Made by a program: the position numbers and the translations under genes
Notes under the pieces: model-generated
Told to the model about the DNA's origin: nothing
Database searches by the model: none
Seen by the model: only the letters and a program-made list of their open reading frames with translations
Assembly: GCA_030068075.1 (NCBI GenBank)
Contig: CM057843.1
Coordinates: forward strand, 37,481,332-37,545,331
Direction of reading: 5' to 3'
Length of the DNA: 64,000 bases
DNA from: Paguma larvata
Lineage: Eukaryota; Chordata; Mammalia; Carnivora; Viverridae
Shown here: positions 1 through 33,589 of the stretch, piece by piece
Numbering within the stretch: the stretch's first letter is position 1
Layout of the letters: every line of letters begins with the position of its first letter

Positions 1-163
1 TCTTCCATAAATGGTGGGAATCTGTCCCTGGAATTCTCTAAGATGTTTTATGCCTTTGTCCAAAGGGGCAGCTTGCAACAATATCTCCAACTCAATCTAG
101 AGCTTCTCAGAGTGACCTCTGCTGTTCCTTGGATGTTAATGGGCATTATAAGAAAAGGGGTTC

Positions 164-364
164 TGGGACACCTGAGTGGCTCAGTTGGCGAAGGGTCTGA
201 CTTTGGCTCAGATCATGATCTCACAGTTTGTGAGTCTGAGCCCCATACCGTGCTCTCCGCTCTCAGCACAGAGCCTGCTTCAGATCCTGTCTCCCCTGCT
301 CTCTGCCTCTTTCCCACTTACTCTTGCTCACTCAAAAATAAACAAACATTTAAAAAAATGGGAA
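164..364 (+). mobile_element. Carnivore SINE (SINEC, felid type) in SCN4A intron 5
   Basis: Diverged head GGGACACCTGAGTGGCTCAG, CT-rich body and AAAATAAACAAACA tail. Flanked by AAGAAAAGGGGTTC (150-163) and AAGAAAAGGGTTTC (365-378), a target-site duplication with one mismatch. Confidence 0.93.
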
Positions 365-857
365 AAGAAAAGGGTTTCCGTTGTCAGGTAAGTTAAGGAA
401 ACAGGATATTAAAGTTTTTGCTTGTTTCTGTAGGACTTGTCAGAGCCTTCGATAGGATAATTCACAGTGACTCTCCAAGAGCGGAATCTAGAGCTGAGCC
501 TGTCCCAAACATGGTCGAAACCCTTTTACCGGCACAGCTTGGGCGATCAGTGTTGTGTAGAACACCCTTTGGGAGTGTTGACCTGGTGACATTTATGCAA
601 CTCCACCGAGCCCACGATCGTTCCTCTGCGAGGCAGGCAACAGCCTGGAAAGTCCTCATATAAAGTGCATTCTTCTGGTGGCTGAGGCTCGGCGGCCATC
701 CGAGAAGGGAGGGGCTAATTTGGGAAGCCTGCAGGGAAGTGGTGCCCCTAGTAAGTCAAGCCTCAAAGGACAAATGCAGTAGACAAAGGCTCGAGGGGAT
801 AGGGGAGTGAGTTATCACCCTGCCAACCCCCTACTCTTACCCTCCTCCTATGGTCAG

Positions 858-23660
<22,803 letters not shown>

Positions 23661-24081
23661 GCAGCAGCGAGGTGGCCAGCTGAGCCTGGCACAGCCCCAA
23701 AGCCCCCTCATGGTGCCCGCTCACTGAGGGAGCAGGGCTTTGGGTCTGCGACTAACCGGCTCTCTCTTGGGGACAGGATTTGGCCATGCTGGGACTGACA
23801 CTCAAGCCATGGAAAATGGGAATTGTACTCAAAGGCTCCATACTGGGCCTGAGGCCTTGGCTTCCATGATTTCTCATTTCGAGTTGTCCTCACCTCCACA
23901 TGGGCCCTGCTGCCTCTCCTCTCGGGGGAGGTCAGAACACCAGAATCTCTGCCTCCCACGTTGGGGAGGAGCCAGCCTAGGATGGAGGGGTTAGCTGCTC
24001 TCCTGCCACCAGAGTCTTAAGGGCTACAGGCCTCTCCCCAGGAAGTGGCTCAGGCCCCCAGACCCTTCCCGGATAAAGATA

Positions 24082-24195
24082 TATATTTTAAAGATTTTAT
24101 TTTTAAGTACTCTCTACACCTCACGTGGGGCTCGAACTCACAACTCTGAGATCAAGAGTCACAGGCTCCACTGACTGAGCCAGCCAGGCACCCCC
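24082..24195 (-). mobile_element. Older carnivore SINE in SCN4A 3'UTR
   Basis: Inverted copy: TTTTAAAGATTTTATTTTTA tail, then CACGTGGGGCTCGAACTC and GACTGAGCCAGCCAGGCACC. It belongs to the type lacking the CT-rich body. GGATAAAGAT and GGAAAAAGAT on either side look like its target duplication. Confidence 0.85.
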
Positions 24196-25056
24196 TGGAA
24201 AAAGATGTCTTAACCTCAGTGAGAGCGGACACCTGACCCCAGGGGCCTACCAGCCCGCCCCCCGACTGGGACGCTGCTTCATCCTGCCTGCTCACGGATT
24301 CCCTGGAGGAGGGGAACGTCACTGGTCCAGAAATGTCTCCCCAAGTCTGATCGGCCCCTGGATCCTGATGCGTCCGGCTGGGGTCGTGGCCCCTGAAACC
24401 ATTTCCCACTTTGTCCATTGTGCAGGCCCCTGGCTCCCCCGGCTGGGCCCTAGGGGAAGAGCGGACAGAGGATTCCACTTGAGAATTGTCTTTTTCTAGG
24501 AAGCATAGATGGCTGGGCCAGGCTGGGTGCTGTCAGCTGCCTCACTGTGCTGGAGGCTTTCTTGGCCTGAACACCCAGATCTTGGGCGGGTGGGGGGGGG
24601 GGGAGGGGTGGGGAGTGCGGTGCGGGGGAGGGCTGGGACCCTGGAGCCCCAGGGGTAGATTTCTGTCCCCTCCCTCCCTTCCTCACTCCTCCATTAGCGC
24701 CACAGGGCTCTTTGTAGCCTCCCCAAGCCCTGAGATCCCCTCCTGCCCCACCACATCCGTCTCTCCCTTCCTCCTCATCCTCTTCTCCCCACTCCTCAGA
24801 GTGATCCTGAGAGTGTCATTGTGCCCGTGCTAGAGGTTTCAACACTGGGACATGCACAGCTCCGCTGGCTCAGGCCCAACCTTCCAACTTCCTGCCGCCT
24901 GGAAAGCCAGGCGGCGTTTTTGTTGGCACCACTGATCCGGGCACGGCAGAGCCGGCCAGGCCTCTGCTGGCTCCCGGAGCTCCGAGGAGGCAGGGAGACA
25001 CCTGCTCAGGCATTATTGGATTGTGTGTGTGCCTTGTGTCTGCCTCACCCCCGTAG

Positions 25057-25061
<5 letters not shown>

Positions 25062-25090
<29 letters not shown>
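25062..25090 (+). repeat. GT microsatellite in SCN4A 3'UTR
   Basis: About 14 GT units; shorter GT and GT/GC tracts follow at 25,159 and 25,355. Confidence 0.93.
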
Positions 25091-25091
<1 letters not shown>

Positions 25092-25834
25092 CAAGTACGT
25101 GAAGTGCTATGTCCTGTCTCTGCAAGTGTGTACCGTGCAGCGTGCCCCTGTAGAGACTGGTGTGTGTGTGTGTGTGTCTCCCGTGCAGGTCTGTCCGTGT
25201 GGTGTGCTTGTGCTGTGAGTATGTGGATGAGTGTGAACATGTGTGGGCAGGTTGCACGTTGAGTCCCTGTTGACCTTAAGTTCCTCTTCTCTTTCTTCTT
25301 GTTTCTTGTGAACAGTTTGATTAAAACTCAGGAAGCAGCAAAACCTCCAAAACAATGTGTGTGTGCGCGCGCGCGCTCGCTCACACGCGTTCCCGTGGCC
25401 AGAACCTTCCTTTCTGTCTGTCCTGGTAGCTGGCCTCCTTGCCACCCGCTCTCCCTTCCTCCTAGTCTCATATCACACCCACTGCCCCAGCCCTGCTCCC
25501 CATCTCTTGCCTGTGTCCTCTGTGCAAGGAGACCCCACTCCTCCCATCGTCCTGCAATAGTTCCGTCTCTTCCTGCAGAAGGTGCGTCCTAGAGAGGACA
25601 GCCTCCTCCCTGACTAGCACCCTGCCCACATCCCCTCCCTCCTCAGGCCCCAAACTAGGGTGGCCCCAAGAGCCTCAGCATCCGTTGGACTGGATGCTCG
25701 CCACTGGACTGCATCCAGACTGCGCGCCTCCGCTGCCCGCGGCCCCCTCCCCCACACGCCCCCACCCATTCCCACTCGGGGTGGGAACAGGCCCGAGCCA
25801 GGCTGGCAGGCAGGCTCCTTTGTACAGTTCTTAT

Positions 25835-25840
25835 AATAAA
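25835..25840 (+). terminator. SCN4A: SCN4A poly(A) signal
   Basis: AATAAA in TTATAATAAACCTC, followed by GT/T-rich sequence (GGTGCCTCTTCACGTGCGTG) that fits a downstream element. No better signal lies between the stop codon and here. Confidence 0.8.
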
Positions 25841-26045
25841 CCTCTCCCTGGTGCCTCTTCACGTGCGTGACACTGACTGGGTCTGAGGGCTGCAAGGAGC
25901 AAGAAGGCCTGGTAGGGATTGGAGCCACATGAGGAAGACGTGGGGAGCCTCAAGGTGGGGAGAGGGCAAGATATGGAGGGTCCCAACTCCATCTGTTGCC
26001 CGGTCCGGCTCTTTCTTGCCCCCCTCCAAAAGGAGGCTTGAACTC

Positions 26046-26483
26046 TGAAAATTAAGAAAAGAGAACCTCACAAAAATGGAGTCAGGAGGTTCACCAGGGG
26101 AAGCGCTCAGGCTCCGCCACTCATCATCAATTTAGACCCAGCAGGAGGAGACGCCCTTGCAGGTGGACCCCAATTTACTATCCTAGCACCGGAGAAGAAA
26201 GGCTTTCCTCCTGCCCCGGCAACAGCCCAGCCAATGAGAGACAGTCGCAGGTCAGCCAATGAGAAGCCACCATACTTCCAGCTCCCACTTCACGCCAATG
26301 GACTTTTGTTTATAAAAGCCTTCCCGATGTCCCCCTTTCCTCTGGAAAGGAGCCGGTCCTCTCCTGTGTGGACATGCCCGCAGTTTTGCCTTCCTCGCTT
26401 GTTTGGCATTGCAATTTTCTGGCATTCCGGAATCAACCTCTCTTTTGCTGGTAAAATACCCGGCAGTTTTGTTTTTAAGGTCA
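26046..26483 (+). repeat. Solo LTR of the same ERV family
   Basis: It starts TGAAAATTAAGAAAAG, has the paired CCAAT boxes (CAGCCAATGAGAGACAG, CAGCCAATGAGAAG), TTTATAAAAGCC and the end GTTTTTAAGGTCA. It aligns over its full length with the 5' LTR at 47,646 (TGAAAATTAAAAAAAGG). No internal retroviral sequence is beside it, so it is a product of LTR-LTR recombination. It sits about 190 bases past the SCN4A poly(A) site. Confidence 0.85.
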
Positions 26484-26832
26484 TACCTCCAACCTCTTCG
26501 CTGGAGCCCAAGAGAGCAGGTGAGGTCACGGGTCATGGCCCTCCACCCCTAACAGATAGCCCTACACTCCCTCTCCCCACCTGGGATGGTGCCCAGGAAA
26601 TGGTATTGGGACCCAGTGGCCTCAGTCCCTCCTCTCTGGGCCCTTCACTTCTCTGTGCCCCCCAGAGGCCCAGAGGTGCCTGAGGGACACGTGGTGTGAC
26701 CCCTTCCTCTCCTCAGAGATACTACCCCCCCCCCAAAGACCCTGCCTCTGAACCGTGACCTCAGAGAGCCCGAGGTCCTATGGACCTGCGACAATGAGTA
26801 ATATGATGTAGTGAGCTAAGTCCACATATATG

Positions 26833-26965
26833 TATTTTAAAGATTTTATTTTTAAGTATGCTCTACACCTCACGTGGGGCTGGAACTCACAACTCTGAAA
26901 TCAAGAGTCACAGGCTCCACTGACTGAGCCAGCCAGGCACCCCCTGGAAAAAGATGTCTTAACCT
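26833..26965 (-). mobile_element. Second copy of the same SINE plus flank
   Basis: Nearly identical to 24,082-24,216, and the match continues about 22 bases past the SINE head (TGGAAAAAGATGTCTTAACC). It is therefore a duplicated segment rather than an independent insertion. Confidence 0.8.
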
Positions 26966-28308
26966 TCACCTGGTGGGTGAAATATAATTTTAGATATAAT
27001 TTTGTTTTCTACAACTTGATTTCTGACTCCCAGGGCTACATTTGTTCAAACCAGTCAACAGCCCCTCACAAGATTCCTGCACCACCTTTTCCTGGGTCCT
27101 GAGGTTACGTGGTATCACAGGCCGCCCCGACTTCCCTCAGCCGTCTTCCTAAGGCCCTTTCCCACCTCGCTGTTCTCTTTGTGTGGGGAGAGGGGTCCAG
27201 CACCCCTGCAGGGGTCTGAGCCCCCCACCAGGGCGCTGACCTCCCTCCCTGGGGTGGGGCTCCTTCTCACTGTAAATCTCTGCAAACCGTGCCTGGGGCT
27301 CTCTCTGGCTCCGAGGACAGGAGAGCTTGCGCAGTGCCCCGGCCCACCCTTCCCTGAGCCTTAAACAGTGGAGGCAGAGGGGCAAAATACTGGATGAAAA
27401 ACATAAGCTGAGATTTCAGAATCATCCAGTTCCCAGAGTCAGTTATCAGCGCTACTCACCACCTTCCTGGGGGTGAGCTGTGCTCCCAAGTTCCTCCGCA
27501 AACACTCAGCTACTGGGTTCCCCTCCATGCTTACGACGGCAGCCTTCAGCTGAAGAATGGGTTATTACGATCACTTCCATTTTACACAAATGAGGAAACT
27601 TGGTCTCTGAGGGGTTGAGAATGGGTGTTGGTGTAACTGGGGTGCTGTCGGCACTTGGAGCAAGGAATCTGCTTTGTGAGACACTGTCCCTTCCTCCGCA
27701 GGGAATTCAGCACACCTGGTGCCCCTTGGTCATGACGACCACTGAAATGGTCCCGGCGCCTTTCCGAATGCTCCCGGGGGGGGGGGGGGGAGGGGGCAGG
27801 ATGACTCCTTGTTGAGAAGCACCTAGAACGTGGGGCAGCTTTCTACCTGGTCACTGTGGGGCCGGGAATCAAACCTTCTCAGGCGGCAGGCCTCCCTCCT
27901 CCACGAAACAGCCAGCCGGACAGAGCCAGGAGGAGTGGATTGAGGGGAGGGGCAGAAGTCTAAACCCCAACTTCCAAACTGAGGTTGTGTCCTCTCCTAC
28001 CCTTCCCAGGGTTGCGTGGGGGTGGGGGGGTCCCTGACCTCTTGCTTCCTCAGACTCCTAAGCCCCTTGTCCCCTCTCCGGATACCCGCATCTCTTGTCT
28101 CGATGCCGCCTTCCTGGAAACGCGAGGTGGGGGCCGCCAGATGTTGGGGCGTGCAGCCCAGGGAAGCCGAGGACAGAGGCAGGAGTGGGCTTATAAGGCC
28201 TCCTGTTCCAGGAAAGAAAAGACGTCACGAGTCCCAGACAGAACTCTGCACTGTTGTCACCAGAGAGGGAACAGCACAGCCCTGAGTGTGACAAATAACC
28301 CTGCGGGC

Positions 28309-28339
28309 GGGGGGGGGGGGGGGGGTGCGGGGGGGGGAG
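28309..28339 (+). repeat. G-run in the SCN4A-CD79B intergenic region
   Basis: Long runs of G (GGGCGGGGGGGGGGGGGGGG and GTGCGGGGGGGGAGG). A shorter run is at 27,777-27,791. Confidence 0.9.
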
Positions 28340-30187
28340 GCACCGCTTCCGCCCACTCCTGAAAACGGATCCCTGCTGGCATGAATGGGAATGAAGTCCA
28401 AAGGACACATCTGCATCCCCGCCCACGGGGGGACGTGGGTGTGTGCATGTGTTTGGAAGATGCCAACTGCCCCCAACCTCCATCCCCCCTGTAGACAGCC
28501 TGGGCCCTAGGACCAGCTCCCGAGCAGGGCCCGCACCACACAGCCCAGGCAACACACCCATGTGAGCGTTCACCTGTGCGCACACTCAGGTGTGCGCCCT
28601 AAGGCTTCCCCCATTAGCTGCCCAACTTTGGGGGGACACTAGCTCCAAAGCTACCCAAGGCCTCCATCATGAGGAGGTACTTTTCTAAATGAAGAGACCC
28701 CCAGATTTCCCCCACCCCCCATTCCTCTGGAGGGTCTCCCACCACCGCCACCAGCACAAGGGACCTGTGGTCCCCAGGCTGACCTCGGGTGATGTTTATA
28801 TTCCTGGGCTGTTTGTTCTGCAAACTGAACATCTGACACCTTTTCAGAGAAATGTTTTTTTTTGTCGGGAACATCTGGGAACAGCAAGAACATCTGGGAC
28901 TTCCAGAACGAGCTGTTCCTCTCCCGTCCCCATTTTCTATAGCTCTCGGCCTGGATGGCCCCCCTTGGGAGTAGCCCCTACTAGGGCCCCGTGCGCGCCG
29001 GGACTAAGGGGGCACCACCCAGATCCCTGCCTTTCTCATTGCCAAGTGCAGCACAGGAGGCAGGTCCACATCTCTCTAAACCCAAACAGACTCACCAGAG
29101 ACACGGGCTGTTTGAAAAATGGAAGAGGGTGGGGAGAACGTGATGTAGGCAGAGGACACATAGAATTCAGCATCTTCCTTCCTCTCCTGGGTTGTGGGGA
29201 GCGGAGAAGGAGTGAGGGGAGGAGAGAGAAAAAGGAGGAGACATAAAACTCAGAATGGGCTCAGCTGCGGGGCTGAGGTATGCAAGTCCGCCTTGTGTGG
29301 CTGTGCAGGTTGTGCACTGCACGAGGGCTGCCCTGGCCCCCAAGGGGCAAGAGTTGTGTATGACCCAGGGATTGGGGCACAAAACTGAACTTAGGTCCAG
29401 AACACTGTGGTTCCATCCACCACTCTACCGACTGCCAAGATAAAGCCAGAGAGCCTTTTAGTTTCAGAACCTGAAGGCTCCCAGCTCTAGCCTCCTGCAC
29501 CCCCTCCCAAGACCCGGGAGCTATGGACAAATCCCTGGGAGTCCCTTGACTAGCTGAGTGGTAGGCTTTTTTCTAAGCCATCTCTACCTACCCAAGTTCA
29601 CGCCCTTTTTAAGAGCAAATTCTCTCACCAGGTGAGGGAGGGAGGCCTCTTGCCAGGGTCTGGACCATGTCTTCTCCCAAGTGGCTGCCACACCTGGCTC
29701 TTGCTCAAGAACCTCTGTGGCTCCCTTCCTCCACAGGGTCAAATCTACCTCGACCCCCAACATGGCTGCCTGCACTCCAGCTAAGACGCTGCATTCTGGA
29801 CCTCTCCAGGTGCTGGGCCTGGGCCCATAGCTGCCCCCGCATGCCCCTGCACCATCCTTCCTTAGTGCCTCTCTTCCTGCAGAGCGCAGGCTGGGCCAGA
29901 GCCGAGGAGCTGTGCTCACACTCACCCACGGGACCCATGTGTACTCAGCTAAGTGCCTGGGAATCTGAATTGTGCAATAGGAGGCCAGGGGAAACCCCAG
30001 GATGTGACCCTCAGTGGGGTGGGGACCAGGGGAGGGACGCACAAGCTACCCTCAGAAGACTGAGAGGCCCCTGCCTCCCAGGCCCCCCACCCACCATGGT
30101 GGACCCCAGCTGTGATGCCCTTTGAGCCTCAGCAGCACAGCTGACGAGAGCCCGCCCTCCCCCAGGGTCCCCGGAGAGCTGGTGCCT

Positions 30188-30335
30188 CCCCTGGGTCCCA
30201 ATTTGCATGGCAGGAAGGGGCCTGGTGGGGAAGAGGCGGGGAGGGGACCGGCTGCAGCCCAGGCAGTTACACGTTTTCTCCCCGAGGAGCCTCCGTCCTC
30301 GTCACCAGCTCGGGGTCAGAGACGGAGCAGTGACC
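30188..30335 (+). promoter_or_regulatory. CD79B: CD79B proximal promoter and 5'UTR
   Basis: A perfect octamer ATTTGCAT lies at 30,201-30,208, the Oct-1/Oct-2/OCA-B site of B-cell promoters. An EBF-type CCCCTGGG is at 30,188-30,195 and an Ets-type GGAAG at 30,213-30,217. No TATA box is visible, matching the known TATA-less B29 promoter. Motif positions are seen; binding is inferred. Confidence 0.7.
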
Positions 30336-30402
30336 ATGGCCTGGCTGGTGCTGTCCACCGTGCCCAGCAACTGGCTGGTGGCGTTGCTGCTGCTGCTGTC
30401 AG
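30336..30402 (+). CDS. CD79B: CD79B exon 1: signal peptide
   Basis: Encodes MAWLVLSTVPSNWLVALLLL and two further residues (Leu, Ser), a classic hydrophobic leader. Donor TCAG/GTAAAG leaves one base of the next codon. Confidence 0.95.
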
Positions 30403-33086
30403 GTAAAGCACCCCCGAAACGAGGCCCATGGTTTCACTCTCTGTCATGGGCTGTTTGCTTGTTTCCACCGCTCTGTGTCCTGCTCTCTCCAACCTCCGCT
30501 TTCTGTCTCTCACACTTTTGGCCTCCTGTCTCCCTCTGACTTCCCTGGGGCCGGGGTCTGTGGGTATCACCTATGCTGAGGGGCTCTAGTGGTCTGTGCC
30601 CCCAGCCCCTCTCCTGTTTGGAGGGTGTCAGGGCGAGCTGGGTGTGAGGTGAGGGGTCGGGGCCTGTGACATGGTTCACCAGTCCTCTGAGGGCATTGTG
30701 TGGGGGTGACACAGGAGAGAGGCTGCCCCCAACCAGACCCTGGGACGTGCGTGTTCCAGAACTGGTCCCCCGATCTGGAAGACAGGACAGCCGTCCAGCT
30801 ATGACTTCCCTCCTGGTCTCACCCAGGGCGTCTGCTTAAGGCCGTTGGTCAGGTCAAAGGCAGAAGGAGGGGTGGGAAGTGGATTTCCAGGGACCCTGCT
30901 CCATTCCAGTCTCTCCAGAGCGCTGCTGGGTGGGGGAGGCGGGGGGGGGGGGGGGCCCGAAGGGTCTTGAACCTGATGTCCTGAGAGGAGGAAGTGGGTC
31001 TAGGAATGCTGGAGGCCCCAGGGGTGGGGCAGGCACTTTCCAGTGGAGAGCCCTGACTCAGCCCCGCCTACTTCCTCCCACCCAGCAGGTGTGCCAGCGG
31101 CCAAAACAGAAGACCTGTACCAGGATCTCAAAGGTCAGTCACTTCCCTTGCCCCTTCTGGGGGCAAGTATGTCCCAGGGTCTGTGCCATGGTTGCCGCTT
31201 GTGCCCTTGTGCCCCTGCGTCTGCCCAGCGGGATACCTGAGATGGAGACCCTCACAGAGGCCTGGCTCGGAGGGCCACCCCCCCCAGCACCCCTCCTGCC
31301 TACTGTCACGCTCATTAGACATAAGCGGTCCAGTCCAGGAGACTAAGGGGTGTGGCTAAACCCAGGCTGGGAGTGGGGAAGCCTGAGGGTATTCCACTGG
31401 GGACTCAGGCTGGGTCTGTCAAGCGGGGGATTCAGACTCAGCCTGGGAAGGAGCCTGTAACTTTAGGGGCTCTGACAGGGAGACCATAAGGCCTCAGGGA
31501 TTCCTAGGGATCCCTTCCTGGGAACGAGGCAGGAGGGAGGCTTCTTGGAGTAAGTATGTTGGGGAGAAAGAAGATTTAGGAGTAAAAAAGGAGCGCACTA
31601 GGCCAGGTGGGCGGCTGTCCTACGGGCCTCCGGACCCCTGCAGGAGAGGCCTAGATCGGGCTGCTGTGTAGGCATGGAAAGGAATCAGAAGGTTCCAGAG
31701 TCCTTCTAAAGGAAAATCAAATGCTGGGGCATGGGGTGGGGGTGGGGGGTGCAATCAGGAAGGGGCGGGACCCGGTGGTTTGGCCTGTGGCCACTCACAC
31801 GGCTCAGCTCCTCCACACCTCTGCCTCATGACCGTCCTATAGCCAAAAGCAAGGAGAGACGAGGGTCAGGGCCTGTGGTCGGGCTGGCAGGCAGGAAGAT
31901 GCAGAGCGGGATTTTGACCCTGGCCTTGGTGCCCACAGGATCCGCTTGCTCCCGGATCTCGCAGAACCCACGTTTCATAGGCCGGAAAAGGGGCGCCGCG
32001 GTGGAAATCAGGTGCTACACGAATGACTCGGGAACGGTGAGCTGGCTCCGGAAGCGGGAGATGGACCTGGAGCCCAAGCCGCTGCTGGAAGACGCCCGCA
32101 TCCGACAGAGGCAGAACACCTCCATCGCCACCCTCACCATCGATCACATCCAGTTTCAGGACAACGGCGTCTACTTCTGCCAGCAGAAGTGCCCGAAGGG
32201 GTCTCTCAGCAGGGGCTGCGGCACGGAGCTGCGAGTCATGGGTGCGTTCGGGGCCTGCCCTCCAGCTGGGGGGGGGTGGGGGAGAAGGGGTGATGGGGCC
32301 ACGGAGTGTTCATAGAGCCATCCTCACCCTGCCCGGCCCAGCCTGCCGCCAGTGGCGGGGCCACATTGAGAAGGTGGCCGTGGCCACGGAACCCCCAGGA
32401 GAGCCGCTGAGGAGGCCCTGAGGGGTGCGGACCCGAAGAGGGGGCCGCAGCCTCACCACCCCCTGCCACCTCCCCACAGGATACAGCACCATAGCACAGA
32501 TGAAGAAGAGGAACACGCTGAAAGATGGCATCATCATGATCCAGACCCTGCTCATCATTCTCTTCATCATCGTGCCCATCTTCCTGCTGTTGGACAAGGT
32601 GACCGTGGGGGCTGGGGAGGCGGCCGTGGGGCAGGCCAGACGGGGGCCGGGTCTCCATCTCCATAGCCTACCCACTGACACCTGTTCAACCAGTTCATTC
32701 ATTCGGTGGTTCTGGCAGAGGGCGCCTCACCCCCTCACCCCTCGCCCCTCACCCCTGGCCCTCCCCAGCCTGGCCCGGCAGTGGAAGGGGTGGGGGAAGC
32801 TAACACTCCGCTCTCCATCCCTCGCCCCTCCAGGATGACAGCAAGCCCGGGATGGATGAAGACCACACTTACGAGGTAAGGAACGGGTGGACCCGGCAGC
32901 GCCGAGGGCTGTGGGGGGGGTTGGTGGCACCGTCCACTGGCGTGGTCAGAGAGTAACCAAGGCCTGAGCCCCATTCCATGTCTCCAGGGCCTGAACATTG
33001 ACCAGACGGCCACCTATGAGGATATAGTGACTCTACGGACAGGAGAAGTGAAGTGGTCGGTAGGGGAGCACCCAGGCCAGGAGTGA
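30336..33086 (+). CDS. CD79B: CD79B, B-cell receptor Ig-beta chain
   Basis: Signalling subunit of the B-cell antigen receptor; it pairs with CD79A at the plasma membrane, is tyrosine-phosphorylated by Src-family kinases and recruits SYK. Six exons give 225 residues (human 229): signal peptide (1 to about 26), one extracellular V-type Ig domain (about 40-139; Cys 42 and 64, then YFCQQKC), a stalk with QMKKRNTLKD, a membrane helix (about 156-177, GIIMIQTLLIILFIIVPIFL) and a cytoplasmic ITAM with Tyr 192 and Tyr 203 (TYEGL, then ATYEDI). The start Met has a good context (GTGACCATGG). It lies about 4.5 kb downstream of the SCN4A poly(A) signal in the same orientation, the conserved mammalian order. 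Confidence 0.97.
31086..31133 (+). CDS. CD79B: CD79B exon 2: N-terminal linker
   Basis: A 48-base exon between CCCAG and GTCAGT, encoding AGVPAAKTEDLYQDLK. The acceptor is a NAGNAG (CAGCAG); use of the second AG at 31,088 would drop one residue. The upstream AG is preferred because it matches the human N-terminus length. Confidence 0.85.
31939..32241 (+). CDS. CD79B: CD79B exon 3: extracellular Ig domain
   Basis: 303 bases. SACSRISQNPRFIGRKRGAA opens the domain; DNGVYFCQQKC is the F-strand. It ends GCGTELRVM. N-glycosylation sites NDS and NTS are visible. Acceptor GCCCACAG, donor ATGG/GTGCGT. Confidence 0.96.
32480..32598 (+). CDS. CD79B: CD79B exon 4: membrane segment
   Basis: 119 bases. 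A short stalk (YSTIAQMKKRNTLKD), then a 22-residue hydrophobic helix ending FLLLDK. Donor AAG/GTGACC. Confidence 0.97.
32834..32875 (+). CDS. CD79B: CD79B exon 5: first half of ITAM
   Basis: 42 bases, DDSKPGMDEDHTYE. It carries the first ITAM Tyr and its acidic lead-in. Donor GAG/GTAAGG. Confidence 0.95.
32988..33086 (+). CDS. CD79B: CD79B exon 6: second half of ITAM and stop
   Basis: Encodes GLNIDQTATYEDIVTLRTGE and VKWSVGEHPGQE, then TGA. The second ITAM Tyr (YEDI) lies eleven residues after the first, the standard spacing. Confidence 0.97.
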   Translation, partial: GLNIDQTATYEDIVTLRTGEVKWSVGEHPGQE

Positions 33087-33561
33087 GGGGCCGGCCCTTC
33101 CACGCCTCTGGGCTCAGCCAGCTGGGCCTTCATGGACTGCTTCAGAGCCACCGCCAGCTCCCAGCTCTTCTCTTCCCTGGACCTCGGTCAGCCTCCGAAG
33201 CTGGCCCACCAGATCTGCCTGCCCCCTCTGGCCTCTGGTCTCCAGCTCTTACCAAAGAGACCAGAGTAGAAGGGGCGCAGAGCAGTGATTTGGAACGGGG
33301 AGTTCTCTGGGGACAGACTGGACCCAGCCTTCTGGGGGTGCTATGTGGGGACCCATCCCACGTTCAGGACGGGGAAGACAGAGGCTTATCCGAAACGTGC
33401 AAATGGACTCAGAGCAGACCGGCTTCCTGCAGAGCCTGGGAAAGGTGGTGGCCCATCCCACTTGGCCACAGATGGGCCATGGAGAGCCGCCTGCCTCTCC
33501 TACTCTCACCCACCCTCTCCCACCCCAGGGGGCTCCTAGCCTTGATCCCATTCTCCTAAGG

Positions 33562-33567
33562 AATAAA
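33562..33567 (+). terminator. CD79B: CD79B poly(A) signal
   Basis: AATAAA in AAGGAATAAACAGTGTG, 476 bases after the stop codon, with GT-rich sequence downstream (GGCTTGTGACATC). The 3'UTR between has no recognised repeat. Confidence 0.85.
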
Positions 33568-33589
33568 CAGTGTGTCGAGAAACCACACA

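Larger units (their letters stand above)
23661..25860 (+). other. SCN4A: SCN4A 3'UTR
   Basis: About 2.2 kb from the stop codon to shortly after the AATAAA at 25,835, close to the human 3'UTR length as I recall it. It contains an inverted carnivore SINE (about 24,082-24,195), a G-run at 24,588-24,603, GT microsatellites at 25,062-25,090 and 25,159-25,177, and a GT/GC alternating tract at 25,355-25,380. The 3' end is inferred from the signal. Confidence 0.8.
26484..30187 (+). other. SCN4A-CD79B intergenic region, candidate GH locus control region
   Basis: No gene seen. It lies 11.5-15 kb upstream of GH1. In human the pituitary hypersensitive sites HSI and HSII of the GH locus control region lie about 14.5-15.5 kb upstream of GH1, between CD79B and SCN4A. 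I could not pick out convincing Pit-1 clusters by eye; the call rests on position and synteny. It contains the duplicated SINE (26,833), a MIR-like piece (about 27,550-27,630) and G-runs. Confidence 0.45.
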
